From positions 2,170,001 to 2,234,000 of the forward strand of contig NZ_CP054492.1 in assembly GCF_015265455.1 (NCBI RefSeq): 64,000 nt of DNA, read 5' to 3'. Made by a program: the position numbers and the translations under genes. The notes beneath the pieces are model-generated. The model saw nothing but the letters and a program-made list of their open reading frames with translations, did no database searches and was not told the DNA's origin. Positions 9,284-19,600 of this stretch are shown in pieces (position 1 is the first letter of the stretch; each line of letters starts with the position of its first letter). Origin of the DNA: Candidatus Sulfurimonas baltica (lineage in GTDB: Bacteria; Campylobacterota; Campylobacteria; Campylobacterales; Sulfurimonadaceae).

Positions 9284-12200
9284 TGCAATTTGGGCTAAAA
9301 AACAGACTAAGACTAATCAGTCTTTTACCAATCATAGCATTATTTGCTATGACGAGTTTTTATGTTTATAATTCATATATTGAGTATAAAGCTGCTCAAC
9401 AACTACAAGATAGACTAGACCAAAACAGATATCTAAATGATGTTATTGGAAATATTGCTCGTGAGCGTGGGATGAGCGCTATGGAGCTTGGGAATAAGAC
9501 AGGAAATATTCTAAAATCTCTAAATGAGCAGAGAAAAATTGTTGATTTAAAAGTTGCTAAATATCTAGAGCATTCAAGAGATAATAAACTCTTACATACT
9601 CATGATGATATTAGCAACGAATCAAAGTGCATCGCGTGTAGCAACATAGAAACCGTTTCTGAGTCTATGGCTAAAATAAACTTAGTCAGACCTCTAGTCG
9701 ATGAGGGAAATATAGAGTTTAATGAAATGTTTATGGATACATATGTTGTTGTCCAAGAAAAATTTATTACTCAACTAGAACAAATTACTGAAAATCAAAT
9801 AGATAAAGAGATTGGTGAACTATACACTCTCTATATGACAATGATTAATGCTAAAGAGGCAACTGGAATTGAGAGGGGATACATATCATATATTATTTCA
9901 CGTTCCGCTAAACTTATAGAAGATGACTTGAATAAATGGGTCTCTCTTATTGGAAAAGCCGATTCACTAAACTATGAACGGATGCAAAACAAAGAGTTAA
10001 TTAAAAAGATGGATGCTATCTTTAAAAATGAAGAGAGCAAAGAGTTATTTGAAGATTTAAATACCGAGAGAACAGCAATTATTTCCGCTTCAGGCACTGG
10101 GGAGTATGAAATTACATCTGGTGTCTGGTTTACAATGCAATCAGAAAAAATAAATATTATTTCAAAAGCAGAAGACTTGCTTCTTGATTCTATGGTAACA
10201 AGATCTAAAAAAGTTCAAGAAGAATCTTTACAATTGCTAGTAATATCATTTACTATCTGGGTTGTGACAATAATACTAGCTACTCTTGGTTACATATTGG
10301 CAAATGAAATTGCTAAAAATATCAAAGAACTTGAAAATGTACTAAAAAGGGTTGCAGAAGATTCAGAATTAGATAATACAAAGATTAATCTTCAAACTTC
10401 TGAAGGTACCAATAGAGCTTATGAGTTACTTGAAGAGATTATCAAGCAAACGAAAAAAGATAAAGAGTCAGCTCAAGAGGCGAGTGAAGCGAAGTCCATG
10501 TTCTTGGCAAACATGTCACATGAAATTCGAACGCCTCTAAATGGTATTGTTGGATTTACGGAACTCCTAAAAGATTCTGGCTTACAAGATGAGCAAATTG
10601 AGTTTGTTGACATAATCGAAAAAAGTTCTGAGAACTTACTTGAAATTATAAATAATATTCTTGATCTTTCTAAAATAGAAAGCAACAAACTTGAAATTGA
10701 AAATATTGCCTTCAACCCTATTGTTGAGTTTGAGAGTGCAGTCGAAGTATATGGAGTAAGAGCGAGTGAAAAACACATAAACCTTGGTTGTTTTATAGAT
10801 CCTCAACTTGAGTTCCCTTTAAAAGGAGATCCTACTAAAATCAAAGAAGTTATTATCAATCTTCTTTCAAATGCTGTTAAATTTACAAATAATGCCGGTT
10901 CTATCAATGTTAATATTAGAAAAGTTAATTCAGACAGCGTAGGTAAAACAAAAATTAAATTTGAGATTAAAGATAGTGGAATAGGCGTTTCAAGTGAGCA
11001 AAAATCTAGAATTTTTGAAGCATTTAGCCAAGCTGACACTTCCATTACTCGTAAATATGGAGGTACTGGTCTTGGACTTACTATCTCAAGCAGTTTCGTT
11101 GAGTTAATGGGTGGAAAGCTTGATTTGGAGAGCAAACCTGGAGAGGGCACCACTTTCTTCTTTACTATTGAGCTCGAAGATGTTGAAACACTCAATGAGA
11201 GTTCACAAAATAGTTTTAATAATTTAAATGCTCTTATATTAAGCGATTCCATAAAAATTAAGAAGCAGGATAAATACTTAAGAGAGTATCTTGATTATTT
11301 TGGAGTAGGATACACAACATTTAAAGACATCAGTAAAGTTTCTCTTCTTCAAAAAGATACAAACTATAACATTATATTCGTTGATTACGACTATGTAACA
11401 GATGAGATTCTTGCAGAGTTTGCAAAACTTCCTCAAGAGCTAATAGTTTTGACAAAATCTAACCTAATGAAGAAGATTGACAATATGGGTCTTAATATAT
11501 TTAAGATTCTTTATGAGCCTCTACACTTCACAAAGCTTAAACTAACGCTTGAAAACTACTCTATGTTAAGAAAAGACAAGAATATTGTCGCAAAATTATC
11601 TCGTAAAAAATTCGATTCAGGGTCATCAAAATTTATTGCGAATGTTTTAGTCGCAGAAGATAATATAATTAATCAAAAACTTATACGCAGAACACTCGAA
11701 GATTTAGGACTAACAATAACAATTGCAAATAATGGTCTTGAGGCATTTCAAAAAAGAAAAGATGAAAAATTTGATTTGATTTTTATGGATATCCAGATGC
11801 CATTTTTAGATGGTGTTGAATCAACTGCTGAGATATTAGACTATGAAGAAGATTTTAATCAACCACACATACCAATAGTTGCTCTTACTGCGAATGCATT
11901 AAAAGGTGATAGAGAAAGATTTTTAGCCGCCGGCCTTGATGAATACACAACAAAACCTCTTGTTCGTTCAGAAATTATATCGGTGCTAAATCAATTTTTA
12001 TTCGATCGCATAGTCGAATCTACTGACCAAATTCACACAAACACCACAGAGGTTAGCTTAGACGAATTACAAGAGGAAGAAGTAAATAAAGCACCAGAAT
12101 ACAGGGCTGACATACTTATTGCTAAAAAAAGCAACTTTGAAACAAAACTTTATACTAAAATCATTGAGAGCATGGATGGGTTAACTTATGAAGTTGCATC

Positions 12201-12465
12201 TTCAGCAATAGACTTTCAAGAGCTGATTCAAAACTATTCTTATAAAGTTGTTTTATTTGATAAAGAGTATGATGGCTTAGATGTAGCAGAGGTATCTTCG
12301 GCTGTTAAAGGGTTAATTGACTCTAGCGGATTGGATTCTCATATTGTACTTATAGATGATTCTGTTGAAAAAAATGGTGCTGTTCATGATAAACATGTAG
12401 ATGAAATAGTTAAAAATGCTATGGATAGAGAGTTATTAAAATCTCTATTTATTAAATACGCTTAA
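9283..12465 (+). CDS. Hybrid sensor histidine kinase with NIT-type sensor and three receiver-like domains
   Basis: This is a 1060-residue inner-membrane protein. It has a transmembrane helix at about 10-30, a periplasmic helical region to about 310 resembling the nitrate/nitrite-sensing NIT domain (RERGMSAMELGNKTG, then ATGIERGYIS), and a second transmembrane helix at about 318-338. The kinase core has H-box MSHEIRTPLNGIVGF (His413) and ATPase boxes NLLSNAVKFTNN, DSGIGVSSEQ and GGTGLGLTIS. A receiver-like domain of poor conservation (about 645-765) is followed by a canonical receiver with FMDIQMPFLDG (Asp836) and a third degenerate receiver-like domain at the C-terminus. The sensor carries a CIAC pair (Cys116, Cys119), which is not a haem site. 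The ligand is not predictable; NIT assignment is moderate. Confidence 0.88.
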   Translation: MQFGLKNRLRLISLLPIIALFAMTSFYVYNSYIEYKAAQQLQDRLDQNRYLNDVIGNIARERGMSAMELGNKTGNILKSLNEQRKIVDLKVAKYLEHSRDNKLLHTHDDISNESKCIACSNIETVSESMAKINLVRPLVDEGNIEFNEMFMDTYVVVQEKFITQLEQITENQIDKEIGELYTLYMTMINAKEATGIERGYISYIISRSAKLIEDDLNKWVSLIGKADSLNYERMQNKELIKKMDAIFKNEESKELFEDLNTERTAIISASGTGEYEITSGVWFTMQSEKINIISKAEDLLLDSMVTRSKKVQEESLQLLVISFTIWVVTIILATLGYILANEIAKNIKELENVLKRVAEDSELDNTKINLQTSEGTNRAYELLEEIIKQTKKDKESAQEASEAKSMFLANMSHEIRTPLNGIVGFTELLKDSGLQDEQIEFVDIIEKSSENLLEIINNILDLSKIESNKLEIENIAFNPIVEFESAVEVYGVRASEKHINLGCFIDPQLEFPLKGDPTKIKEVIINLLSNAVKFTNNAGSINVNIRKVNSDSVGKTKIKFEIKDSGIGVSSEQKSRIFEAFSQADTSITRKYGGTGLGLTISSSFVELMGGKLDLESKPGEGTTFFFTIELEDVETLNESSQNSFNNLNALILSDSIKIKKQDKYLREYLDYFGVGYTTFKDISKVSLLQKDTNYNIIFVDYDYVTDEILAEFAKLPQELIVLTKSNLMKKIDNMGLNIFKILYEPLHFTKLKLTLENYSMLRKDKNIVAKLSRKKFDSGSSKFIANVLVAEDNIINQKLIRRTLEDLGLTITIANNGLEAFQKRKDEKFDLIFMDIQMPFLDGVESTAEILDYEEDFNQPHIPIVALTANALKGDRERFLAAGLDEYTTKPLVRSEIISVLNQFLFDRIVESTDQIHTNTTEVSLDELQEEEVNKAPEYRADILIAKKSNFETKLYTKIIESMDGLTYEVASSAIDFQELIQNYSYKVVLFDKEYDGLDVAEVSSAVKGLIDSSGLDSHIVLIDDSVEKNGAVHDKHVDEIVKNAMDRELLKSLFIKYA

Positions 12466-12475
12466 AAGGTAAAAT

Positions 12476-12850
12476 ATGTCAAAAGAATTAGTGATATTAG
12501 CAGTTGATGATGATTTAATAAATCTAAAACTGCTTAAATCAATGCTTATGAAAAACCCGGATGTAAAAGAAGTTATTGAGGCAAAAAATGGAGCTGATGC
12601 TGTAGGTCAAATAAAATCAAGGGGTGATATTAATCTGGTTTTGCTTGATATAATTATGCCTATTATGAATGGCCTGGAGATGCTTAAGGTTGTTCGTTCA
12701 GATGACAATATAGAACAAATGCCAATAATAGTACTAACTACTGATGAAACCAAAAAAACAGAAGCACTAGAGCTTGGTGCTAATGGTTTTTTAATGAAGC
12801 CAATCAGAAATAACGATCTTGTTGAAAAAATTAACTCTCTAGTACTTTAA
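12476..12850 (+). CDS. Single-domain response regulator (CheY-like receiver)
   Basis: The 124-residue protein is one receiver domain: acidic pocket AVDDDLINLKLL, phosphoacceptor in LVLLDIIMPIMNG (Asp58), the conserved threonine in IIVLTTDE and the lysine in FLMKPIRNNDL. It has no output domain, so it must act through protein contacts or as a phosphate shuttle or sink. It is last in the cluster with the PAS, HPt and hybrid kinase genes, ten bases after the kinase stop with an AAAAGG ribosome site. Its stop overlaps the convergent lon stop by four bases. Whether it receives phosphate from the HPt protein is inference from position. Confidence 0.9.
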   Translation: MSKELVILAVDDDLINLKLLKSMLMKNPDVKEVIEAKNGADAVGQIKSRGDINLVLLDIIMPIMNGLEMLKVVRSDDNIEQMPIIVLTTDETKKTEALELGANGFLMKPIRNNDLVEKINSLVL

Positions 12851-15258
12851 ACAAGAATATAATCCAATACTTCTTCCACTCTACTGACACCAATTATCTC
12901 TAAAGAGTCTCTAACCTCTTTAGGGATATCTTCTAGGTCTCTTTCAAGATTTTTCAATGGTATTAGCACTTTACTCATTCCAGCTTTGTGTGCAGCTATC
13001 AGCTTCTCTCTTAGTCCGCCGATTGGCAATACATCTCCACTTAGTGAAACTTCACCCGTCATAGCAATTTCTGAACGAATTTTTCTAGAGCTCAATATAG
13101 ATGATATTGCACTCACCATAGCTATGCCGGCACTTGGTCCATCTTTTGGAGTTGCACCATCTGGAACGTGTACATGTAAGTCATAGCGCTTGTAAACTTC
13201 ACTTGCGTCTACATTAGCTGCATCTTCTCTCTCTTTTAGTGTAAGTGGAATATTTTTAACATCTATTTTTAATTTTTTTGTATCTATCAATGTTTTAACT
13301 ACACTAAAAGCTATTCTTGCTGATTCTTTCATGACTTCGCCAAGACTACCAGTTAATTGCATAGTACCCTTACCTTTAATACGAATGGACTCTATTTTTA
13401 AAACATCTCCGCCAACTGCAGTCCAAGCAAGACCGTTTACAACCCCTACTACAGGAACTTTTGTTGTTTTTTCTATCTCAAATACGGTCTTATCGAAATA
13501 ATCTTTTAGGTTTTTCAGAGTTAAAGAGACTTTCGTAATTTCTGGTTTTTCCAAAACTTCTCTGGCTACTTTTCTACACATATTGGCAATACGTCTACGA
13601 AGATTTCTTACCCCTGCTTCACGTGTATAACTGTGAATAAGCTCTTTTAGTGCCGGATTAGATATGCTTACTTCACTCTTTTTAAGTCCATGTTTTTTAA
13701 GTTCTTGAGGGATAAGGTATCTTAATGCAATCTCAAATTTCTCCTGAGGAGTATATGAACTGATTGTTATAAACTCCATTCTGTCACGAAGAGGTGCAGG
13801 AATTCTGCCGACATCATTCGCAGTAGCAATAAAAATAACTTTCGTTAAGTCAATATTGAAATTCAAGTAATAATCACGGAACTCTTTGTTTTGCTCAGGG
13901 TCTAAAATTTCCAAAAGTGCTGCAGTTGGATCGCCTCTTCCTGTTTTTGACACTTTATCTATCTCATCCAAAACAATAACAGGGTTCATTTTCTTTGCAT
14001 CGATAAGCCCTTGTGTTATTCTTCCTGGCATTGCGCCAACATAAGTTCGTCTGTGGCCTCTTAGCTCATTAACATCTTCTAAACCGCCTAGTGCAATTCT
14101 GACAAGTGGACGCTTAAGTGCTTTAGCAATAGAGTTTGCAAGTGATGTTTTACCAACTCCTGGAGGTCCTGAAAAACATAAAATTGCACCAGAGTTGCCT
14201 TTAACTCCTCTTAGCTCCATCAACTCCTTAACAGCAAAAAATTCTGCTACTCTCTCTTTAGGCTTTTCTAGTGAGAAGTGGTCTTTGTCTAGTTGATTTT
14301 CTACATCACTGATTTTAAGCGCCCTTTTACTCTCTTCTCCAAAAGGTATAGATAAAACCCAATCAAGATATGTTTGAGTCATTGATGCATCAGATGAGTC
14401 AGGGTGCATACGGGAGAACCTCTCTATCTGCTTGTTCACCTCTTTGTAAGCCTCTTCACTCATTTTATCTTTTTTAGCTGCCAGCTTGTTTCTGTACTCA
14501 TCCATCTCTTCATCTCTTGAAGTATCACTGCCAAGCTCTTTTTGAATCTGCTTTAACTGCTCTTTTAGGAAGTACTCTTTATTCACTTGCTCTATGTGTG
14601 TATGAACTTTTGAACGTATCTCTTTTTGAAGTTTATTTGCTTCAATTTCATCTATAAGATGCTCGATTAAATCTAAAAATCTTTTTTCAGTATTTGACTC
14701 TACAAAAAGACCGTACGCCTGATCTTTTTTTAGCTTTATTGTTGAACAAATAAGATCAATTATACGGTTATGGTCATGATTCTCTTCTATGGTTCTTAGC
14801 AAGTCAGGCGGGAAATAGTTACTCACACTAGAGAGTGTTCTAACCTTTTCCCTAACTATCTCTAAAATAGCATCAATCTTAAGTGAGTCTACATTTGTTG
14901 CTTCAATAATGTCTACATTAACAACCAGAGGATTATCTTCTACTTTGCTAGATACTTTTGCCCGAGCAAGACCCTGGAAGAGAACTTTCACTCTACCATC
15001 GGGGAGTGCGACTTTTCTCATTATGGAGCCAACTACACCTGCGTCATAAAGTGATTCAAACTTACGTTCACCCTCTTTTGAAGGTTTAGTAGGACACACG
15101 ATAACTAATGTACTCTCTTCTATTGCTCTCGTTGCTGCTTCAATGTTATTCTCATCACTTAAAAAAAGAGGGGATATCATAAATGGGTATAAGAATAGTT
15201 CATCCTCTGCTATAACTGGTATACTTGCCGGAAAAGTTCCATAATCACTTAGTTTCAT
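12847..15258 (-). CDS. lon: ATP-dependent protease Lon
   Basis: Lon is a cytoplasmic AAA+ serine protease that degrades misfolded and regulatory proteins. The 803-residue protein has the N-terminal substrate domain (FPASIPVIAEDELFLYPFM), coiled-coil region, AAA+ module with Walker A FSGPPGVGKTSLA and Walker B VIVLDEIDKV, and the protease domain with catalytic serine in KDGPSAGIAM and lysine in GGLREKLIAAHKAG. The start has a strong AGGAGAA site that lies inside the bamD-like gene; the two coding regions overlap by 14 bases, so they form one transcription unit. Confidence 0.97.
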   Translation of the reverse strand: MKLSDYGTFPASIPVIAEDELFLYPFMISPLFLSDENNIEAATRAIEESTLVIVCPTKPSKEGERKFESLYDAGVVGSIMRKVALPDGRVKVLFQGLARAKVSSKVEDNPLVVNVDIIEATNVDSLKIDAILEIVREKVRTLSSVSNYFPPDLLRTIEENHDHNRIIDLICSTIKLKKDQAYGLFVESNTEKRFLDLIEHLIDEIEANKLQKEIRSKVHTHIEQVNKEYFLKEQLKQIQKELGSDTSRDEEMDEYRNKLAAKKDKMSEEAYKEVNKQIERFSRMHPDSSDASMTQTYLDWVLSIPFGEESKRALKISDVENQLDKDHFSLEKPKERVAEFFAVKELMELRGVKGNSGAILCFSGPPGVGKTSLANSIAKALKRPLVRIALGGLEDVNELRGHRRTYVGAMPGRITQGLIDAKKMNPVIVLDEIDKVSKTGRGDPTAALLEILDPEQNKEFRDYYLNFNIDLTKVIFIATANDVGRIPAPLRDRMEFITISSYTPQEKFEIALRYLIPQELKKHGLKKSEVSISNPALKELIHSYTREAGVRNLRRRIANMCRKVAREVLEKPEITKVSLTLKNLKDYFDKTVFEIEKTTKVPVVGVVNGLAWTAVGGDVLKIESIRIKGKGTMQLTGSLGEVMKESARIAFSVVKTLIDTKKLKIDVKNIPLTLKEREDAANVDASEVYKRYDLHVHVPDGATPKDGPSAGIAMVSAISSILSSRKIRSEIAMTGEVSLSGDVLPIGGLREKLIAAHKAGMSKVLIPLKNLERDLEDIPKEVRDSLEIIGVSRVEEVLDYILV

Positions 15259-16003
15259 TATTTTCTCCTTCTGCTTTATCTTCTTGTGCTACAGAATTTC
15301 TTGAGACAACACTTTGTGTGTCCGGTATCAAGAACTCATACCAACTAGAAGTTCCATCACCTTCAAACCACTCACGGTACCAAGCTGTATTTGCTCTTTG
15401 AATGTCACTCCACACTATCCAATCTTGTGGCTTAATATTTTTATAATATTCAGCACTTTTTGGTTTATCAAGTCTGTTATAAAGGTCAACTATTGTCTCG
15501 TTAAGTGCCGCTTGTGCAAGTTCTAATCTAACAAGCATAGTGTTTATAACTTCAGTATACATAGAGTTTGGATATTGCAATTTAAAATTTTCACCCTCTT
15601 TTATTGCTAAGTCTATTAAAGCTTGATCACGTCTTGGGTTTGGAAGAGCCATATATTTTGATTTTATTTTTAAAAACTCTGCCTCTTCTTTTTCATTTTG
15701 AGTTGCATATCTTTTTATATACTCATCTAAAAAATGCTCGCTTAGCAAATACTCTTCATACTGCATGTGAGCTATCGCTAAAATCATAGTTGCCTCCGGC
15801 AAAAGAGGAGAACCTATGTGTTCACCCTGAAGAGAGCTATAAAAGCTGTCTGCTTTTTCTAAATCTCCTTGAGATATTTGCTGAACAATTTTAGAATACC
15901 AGTACATTGCTGGCTTGTTGTACTCTTCTACCTCTTTAGCGCAACCTGCAAACAACACAATAAATATAACAGAACCCGCTACTAAATAACTTTTTAATTT
16001 CAT
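15245..16003 (-). CDS. bamD: Outer-membrane assembly lipoprotein BamD-like
   Basis: The chosen start at 16003 (MKLKSYLVAGSVIFIVLFAGC) has AGGAAA ten bases upstream; the open frame extends 20 codons further without a good site. The signal peptide ends at lipobox LFAGC, giving a lipidated Cys21 or nearby residue. The mature protein has TPR-like helical repeats typical of BamD (EYNKPAMYWYSKIVQQISQG, SPLLPEATMILAIAHMQYEEY, FLDEYIKRY, YPNSMYTEVINTMLVRLE). BamD is the essential lipoprotein of the BAM complex that inserts beta-barrel proteins. The C-terminal 70 residues are unlike BamD from E. coli. It precedes lon, overlapping it by 14 bases. The family call is from pattern and architecture. Confidence 0.85.
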   Translation of the reverse strand: MKLKSYLVAGSVIFIVLFAGCAKEVEEYNKPAMYWYSKIVQQISQGDLEKADSFYSSLQGEHIGSPLLPEATMILAIAHMQYEEYLLSEHFLDEYIKRYATQNEKEEAEFLKIKSKYMALPNPRRDQALIDLAIKEGENFKLQYPNSMYTEVINTMLVRLELAQAALNETIVDLYNRLDKPKSAEYYKNIKPQDWIVWSDIQRANTAWYREWFEGDGTSSWYEFLIPDTQSVVSRNSVAQEDKAEGENNETK

Positions 16004-16136
16004 AAAATAATTTCCTATTTGTAAATAAGTTGATATTTTATCCAAAAGATATATAACACTCATTAAACTAGGTACATTTTATGCTTTATTTATCCGTTAA
16101 GTGATACAATCACAAAATTACAAACTGGGGATTTTT

Positions 16137-16520
16137 ATGCAATTTGATATATGTGCGCCTATCTTAGGCTTTGAAGATTTAAAACAAGTAACATTAGAAA
16201 AAATTGATGATATTTTTATGAAAATGCAATCTACAACTGATAAACATATCTCCTTCACTCTGATTGACCCGTTTATTTTGAGAGATTATGACTTTGAAGT
16301 GATGGAAAGCACACAAGAGTTGCTGGGAGCAAACAAAGACTCAAACCTTCTTATTTTAAATATAGTTCTTATACAAACACCTATAGAAGATTCTGTCGTA
16401 AACTTTATAGGTCCAATCATCTTTAATACCGACAACAACAAAGCAACTCAAATAATTTTGCCTGAATCTACCAAATATGGCGTTGCAGAGAAAATTTCTA
16501 CTTTTTTAAAGGCTAAATAA
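16137..16520 (+). CDS. fliW: Flagellar assembly factor FliW
   Basis: FliW binds flagellin and antagonises the translational repressor CsrA, coupling flagellin synthesis to export. The 127-residue frame starting at 16137 (MQFDICAPILGFEDLKQVTL) has GGGG seven bases upstream; an in-frame GTG twelve codons earlier has no such site. Conserved features are the early F-D-x-x-x-P-x-L-G-F segment, FTLIDPFILRDYDFEV, LLILNIVLIQTP and the C-terminal NFIGPIIFNTDNNKATQIIL, all typical of FliW. It stands alone between the bamD-lon unit and the pilus operon. A perfect 14-bp inverted repeat overlaps its stop codon. Confidence 0.93.
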   Translation: MQFDICAPILGFEDLKQVTLEKIDDIFMKMQSTTDKHISFTLIDPFILRDYDFEVMESTQELLGANKDSNLLILNIVLIQTPIEDSVVNFIGPIIFNTDNNKATQIILPESTKYGVAEKISTFLKAK

Positions 16521-16541
16521 AACAAAATTTATTTAGCCTTT
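16508..16541 (+). terminator. Perfect 14-bp stem-loop at the end of fliW
   Basis: The arms 16508-16521 (AAAGGCTAAATAAA) and 16528-16541 are exact reverse complements around a six-base loop. The left arm includes the last fliW codons and its stop. No T-tract follows, so it may stabilise the 3' end or terminate imperfectly rather than act as a classical intrinsic terminator. Confidence 0.5.
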
Positions 16542-16686
16542 GCTATCACCTCTTCAAACAACATCTATGCTAAAAAACTTTTATATAACTATAACTTTAA
16601 TTGGAGTACAATCAAAGATTGATAACTAAATTGTGAGTGAGCCCAAGTTTTTTGTGCCCTAATATTTGCTTGACGAGGAGTCTGTT

Positions 16687-19600
16687 ATGAAAACTATTAC
16701 CAAAGCTTTTTATTTTCCGCTACTGTTTTTAATGTTTTTTTCTGTAAATGCTTACTCTATCCAAATTGCTAACGACACCTTTTCAAGTGATGATGACGGT
16801 TGGTCTGGATATGTAAGCGTATCTAGTGGAGAGATGGAAGTTGCCAGAGACACAACAGCTTCTAAAACATATAATTTTGGTTTAGAGTATGCAAATTCCG
16901 CAATAACTATCACATTCAACGCCAATGTACCAAATGCTTGGGAAACAAGTGATGACTTTAACGTTTTAATTAATGGAAGTATAGAACAAACATATCATAG
17001 TGACGGAGGAGGCATAAGTGATTCTTTCATAACTACCACAACTACTGATGCAAGTGGAAACATTACAGTAGGCTTCAACCCAGATACCTCTGCAGACAAT
17101 GAACCAGCATTTATCTTAGATATTTCAATTGATGGCACTCCAGTTCAAATTCCACCTGCAATGGGAGATATACCTAATCAGTCAACAGCGAATGGTTTTG
17201 CTTATACATTAGATATATCTACTTTTGTAACACAAACAAACGCTGACGCTATTGTATCTTACACACTAGCGGGAACATTGCCAACTGGATTATCTTTTGA
17301 CACATCAACGGGTATTATAAGCGGAACACCAACAATTGACGGTGTTTCTAACCTAAGTGTTATTGCAACAGATAATGATGGAGACTCAAACAGTGATGCG
17401 TTTTCTATTACTGTATCTACAAAAGCTCCGCCAATTATGGGAGATGTGCCAGATCAAGCAGCATCAAACGGTGTCGCTTTCTCTTTAGATATATCTAATT
17501 TTGTGACATTAACTGACGGTGATGCTATAACGTCATACACATTAGCAGGAACATTGCCAGCGGGACTATCTTTTGATATGTTTACTGGCATCATAAGCGG
17601 TTCTCCAACTGTTGATGGTGTTTCCAACCTAAGTATTATTGCTACTGATGTTGATGGAGATTCAAATAGTGACAGTTTTTCCATAACAGTTAGCACTGTT
17701 GTTAATTTTACATGTGCAAACCCAAGAGTTTTTACTCCTGTATACAGCGACAGTGCTTACTCAAAACTAGTTCAAATAGGAAACACCTCTTTGTGTGCAA
17801 ATGATGGCTCTGGAAACTGTACAGACCCAGGAACATCACAAAATAATAATATCAATATGATGCATAACGACTACGATGACGTTCACGCAACAGCTGATAA
17901 TGCTGCAACAACATCTAACTCATCTGCTGCCTTACTTGATATACCGGCAGGGAAAAAAGTATTATGGGCAGGTCTGTTTTGGCAAGGATACATGGTAGGT
18001 TGGAATGATGCACAAAAACAAACAGGTAGAAGTATAAAATATAAGCATGACGGTGACACTTCTTACCAAAGTGCTTCAAATGCATCTATGAACTGGGTAT
18101 ATTTTGATGCTAATCGTTTTTACTACCAAAGTTTTATTGATATAACTGGCTATGTAAACGCTAACGGCCCAGGATACTACTGGGTAGGTGATATTGCTAC
18201 AACAGAGGGGCAACCAGCAGGTGGTAGCTTTGGTGCTTGGTCACTGGCTGTTGTTTATGAGGACTTTTCGCAAGACTTTAAAAACATTACAGCTTTTCAC
18301 GGTTATCAAGCTTTTGCCGGAAATACAGATATAAACAACGCTATAACCTATGCCAACAACAATGGCTGTGACAATACAAACACAGGTGTCGGCTCAGGCG
18401 TATCATCTACGCTTACTGGTTTTTTAACTCCTAGAAGCGGCACTGTAAACTCTTCTTTAATTGTATTTGCAGGAGAGGGTGATACTTCAATTACCGGTGA
18501 TAGTGGGTCTATAACTGATGACACGGGAATGCAACATGCATTAACCAATGGGCTAAACCCATCTAATAACGTGATGAATGCTACAATATCTAAAGACGGT
18601 GCTACTGTTACAACTGGTCTTCCGTACTACTCACCAAATACCTTGGGTGCAGATATTGACACTTATGATATAAGTGGGATACTTGGAAATTTACAATCAA
18701 GCACAGATATAGCATTTACATCTTCAGGTGATGGTTACATGCCTGGTATGTATGCTCTGGAGACTCAACTTTATGTCCCGAATTTTTGTTATGATTACGC
18801 ATACAAACAACAAGGTATATTTTTTACAGAAGACAACAATGGTTCTCAAGATCCCAAAATAAGCGGTAATATAATACCAAACAAAGAGATTGAAACAACT
18901 ATCTATATAAAAAACCTTGTCGATTCAGACATATCCGTTGATAATATGTTTTTAGATATATATGACATAAACACCAGTGAAGCAACATACGTTTCAAACT
19001 CAACAAAACTTCATAAAATTGGTGCTGTTGTTCCTACTAACTTGGTTGATGGAAGTGATGTAACAGTGGGCAATACTTCTAGTGGAGATTTCATTAACAA
19101 CATAGATATAGGAAGCATCTCTTCAAGCGAATACTTTTATGCTTACTATAGCATTAATCCTTCCTCTACATCTATTGATATGCCAATAAAAGCAAAAGCA
19201 AGATACGACTTGACAATCGCAGGAACTACAGTACCCTACACTCTTACACTTGGTGCAAATATACCAATATGTGCGAGCGGTTTAAACTTCTCACCTGCTA
19301 GCGGTATCTTTAACGTTGTTCATAATGACTATTATAACTATGATATTGGAGGAGCAAACAGATACTATAATCTTCCAACACAAGTAACAAAAAGAGAAGG
19401 AAACTTTAAAGTACTATCTATGGATGAAAGTGACCATGATGTACTAGACAATAATCATTCGATGACCATTGCTGCGGTAGAGATGATAGACGCAGGTGCA
19501 TTTCACTATACTGATGCTTCTTGCAGCGAGATAGACAGTTCTGTATCTCCTAGAGTCTGGGTAATATTTGATGAAAATGTGATATCAGTTCCATTTAACA

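Noticed and set aside
9628-9642. CIAC motif in the NIT kinase as a haem-binding site
   Set aside because: The residue after the second Cys is Ser, not His, and there is no second motif; covalent haem attachment is not supported.
12847-12850. Overlap of the receiver gene and lon stops as a frameshift artefact
   Set aside because: Both proteins end at their usual family lengths, so a four-base convergent overlap is real.
17152-17700. Tandem repeat as a possible CRISPR or satellite array
   Set aside because: There are only two long units, both in frame and coding for Ig-like domains; there are no short direct repeats with spacers anywhere in the window.
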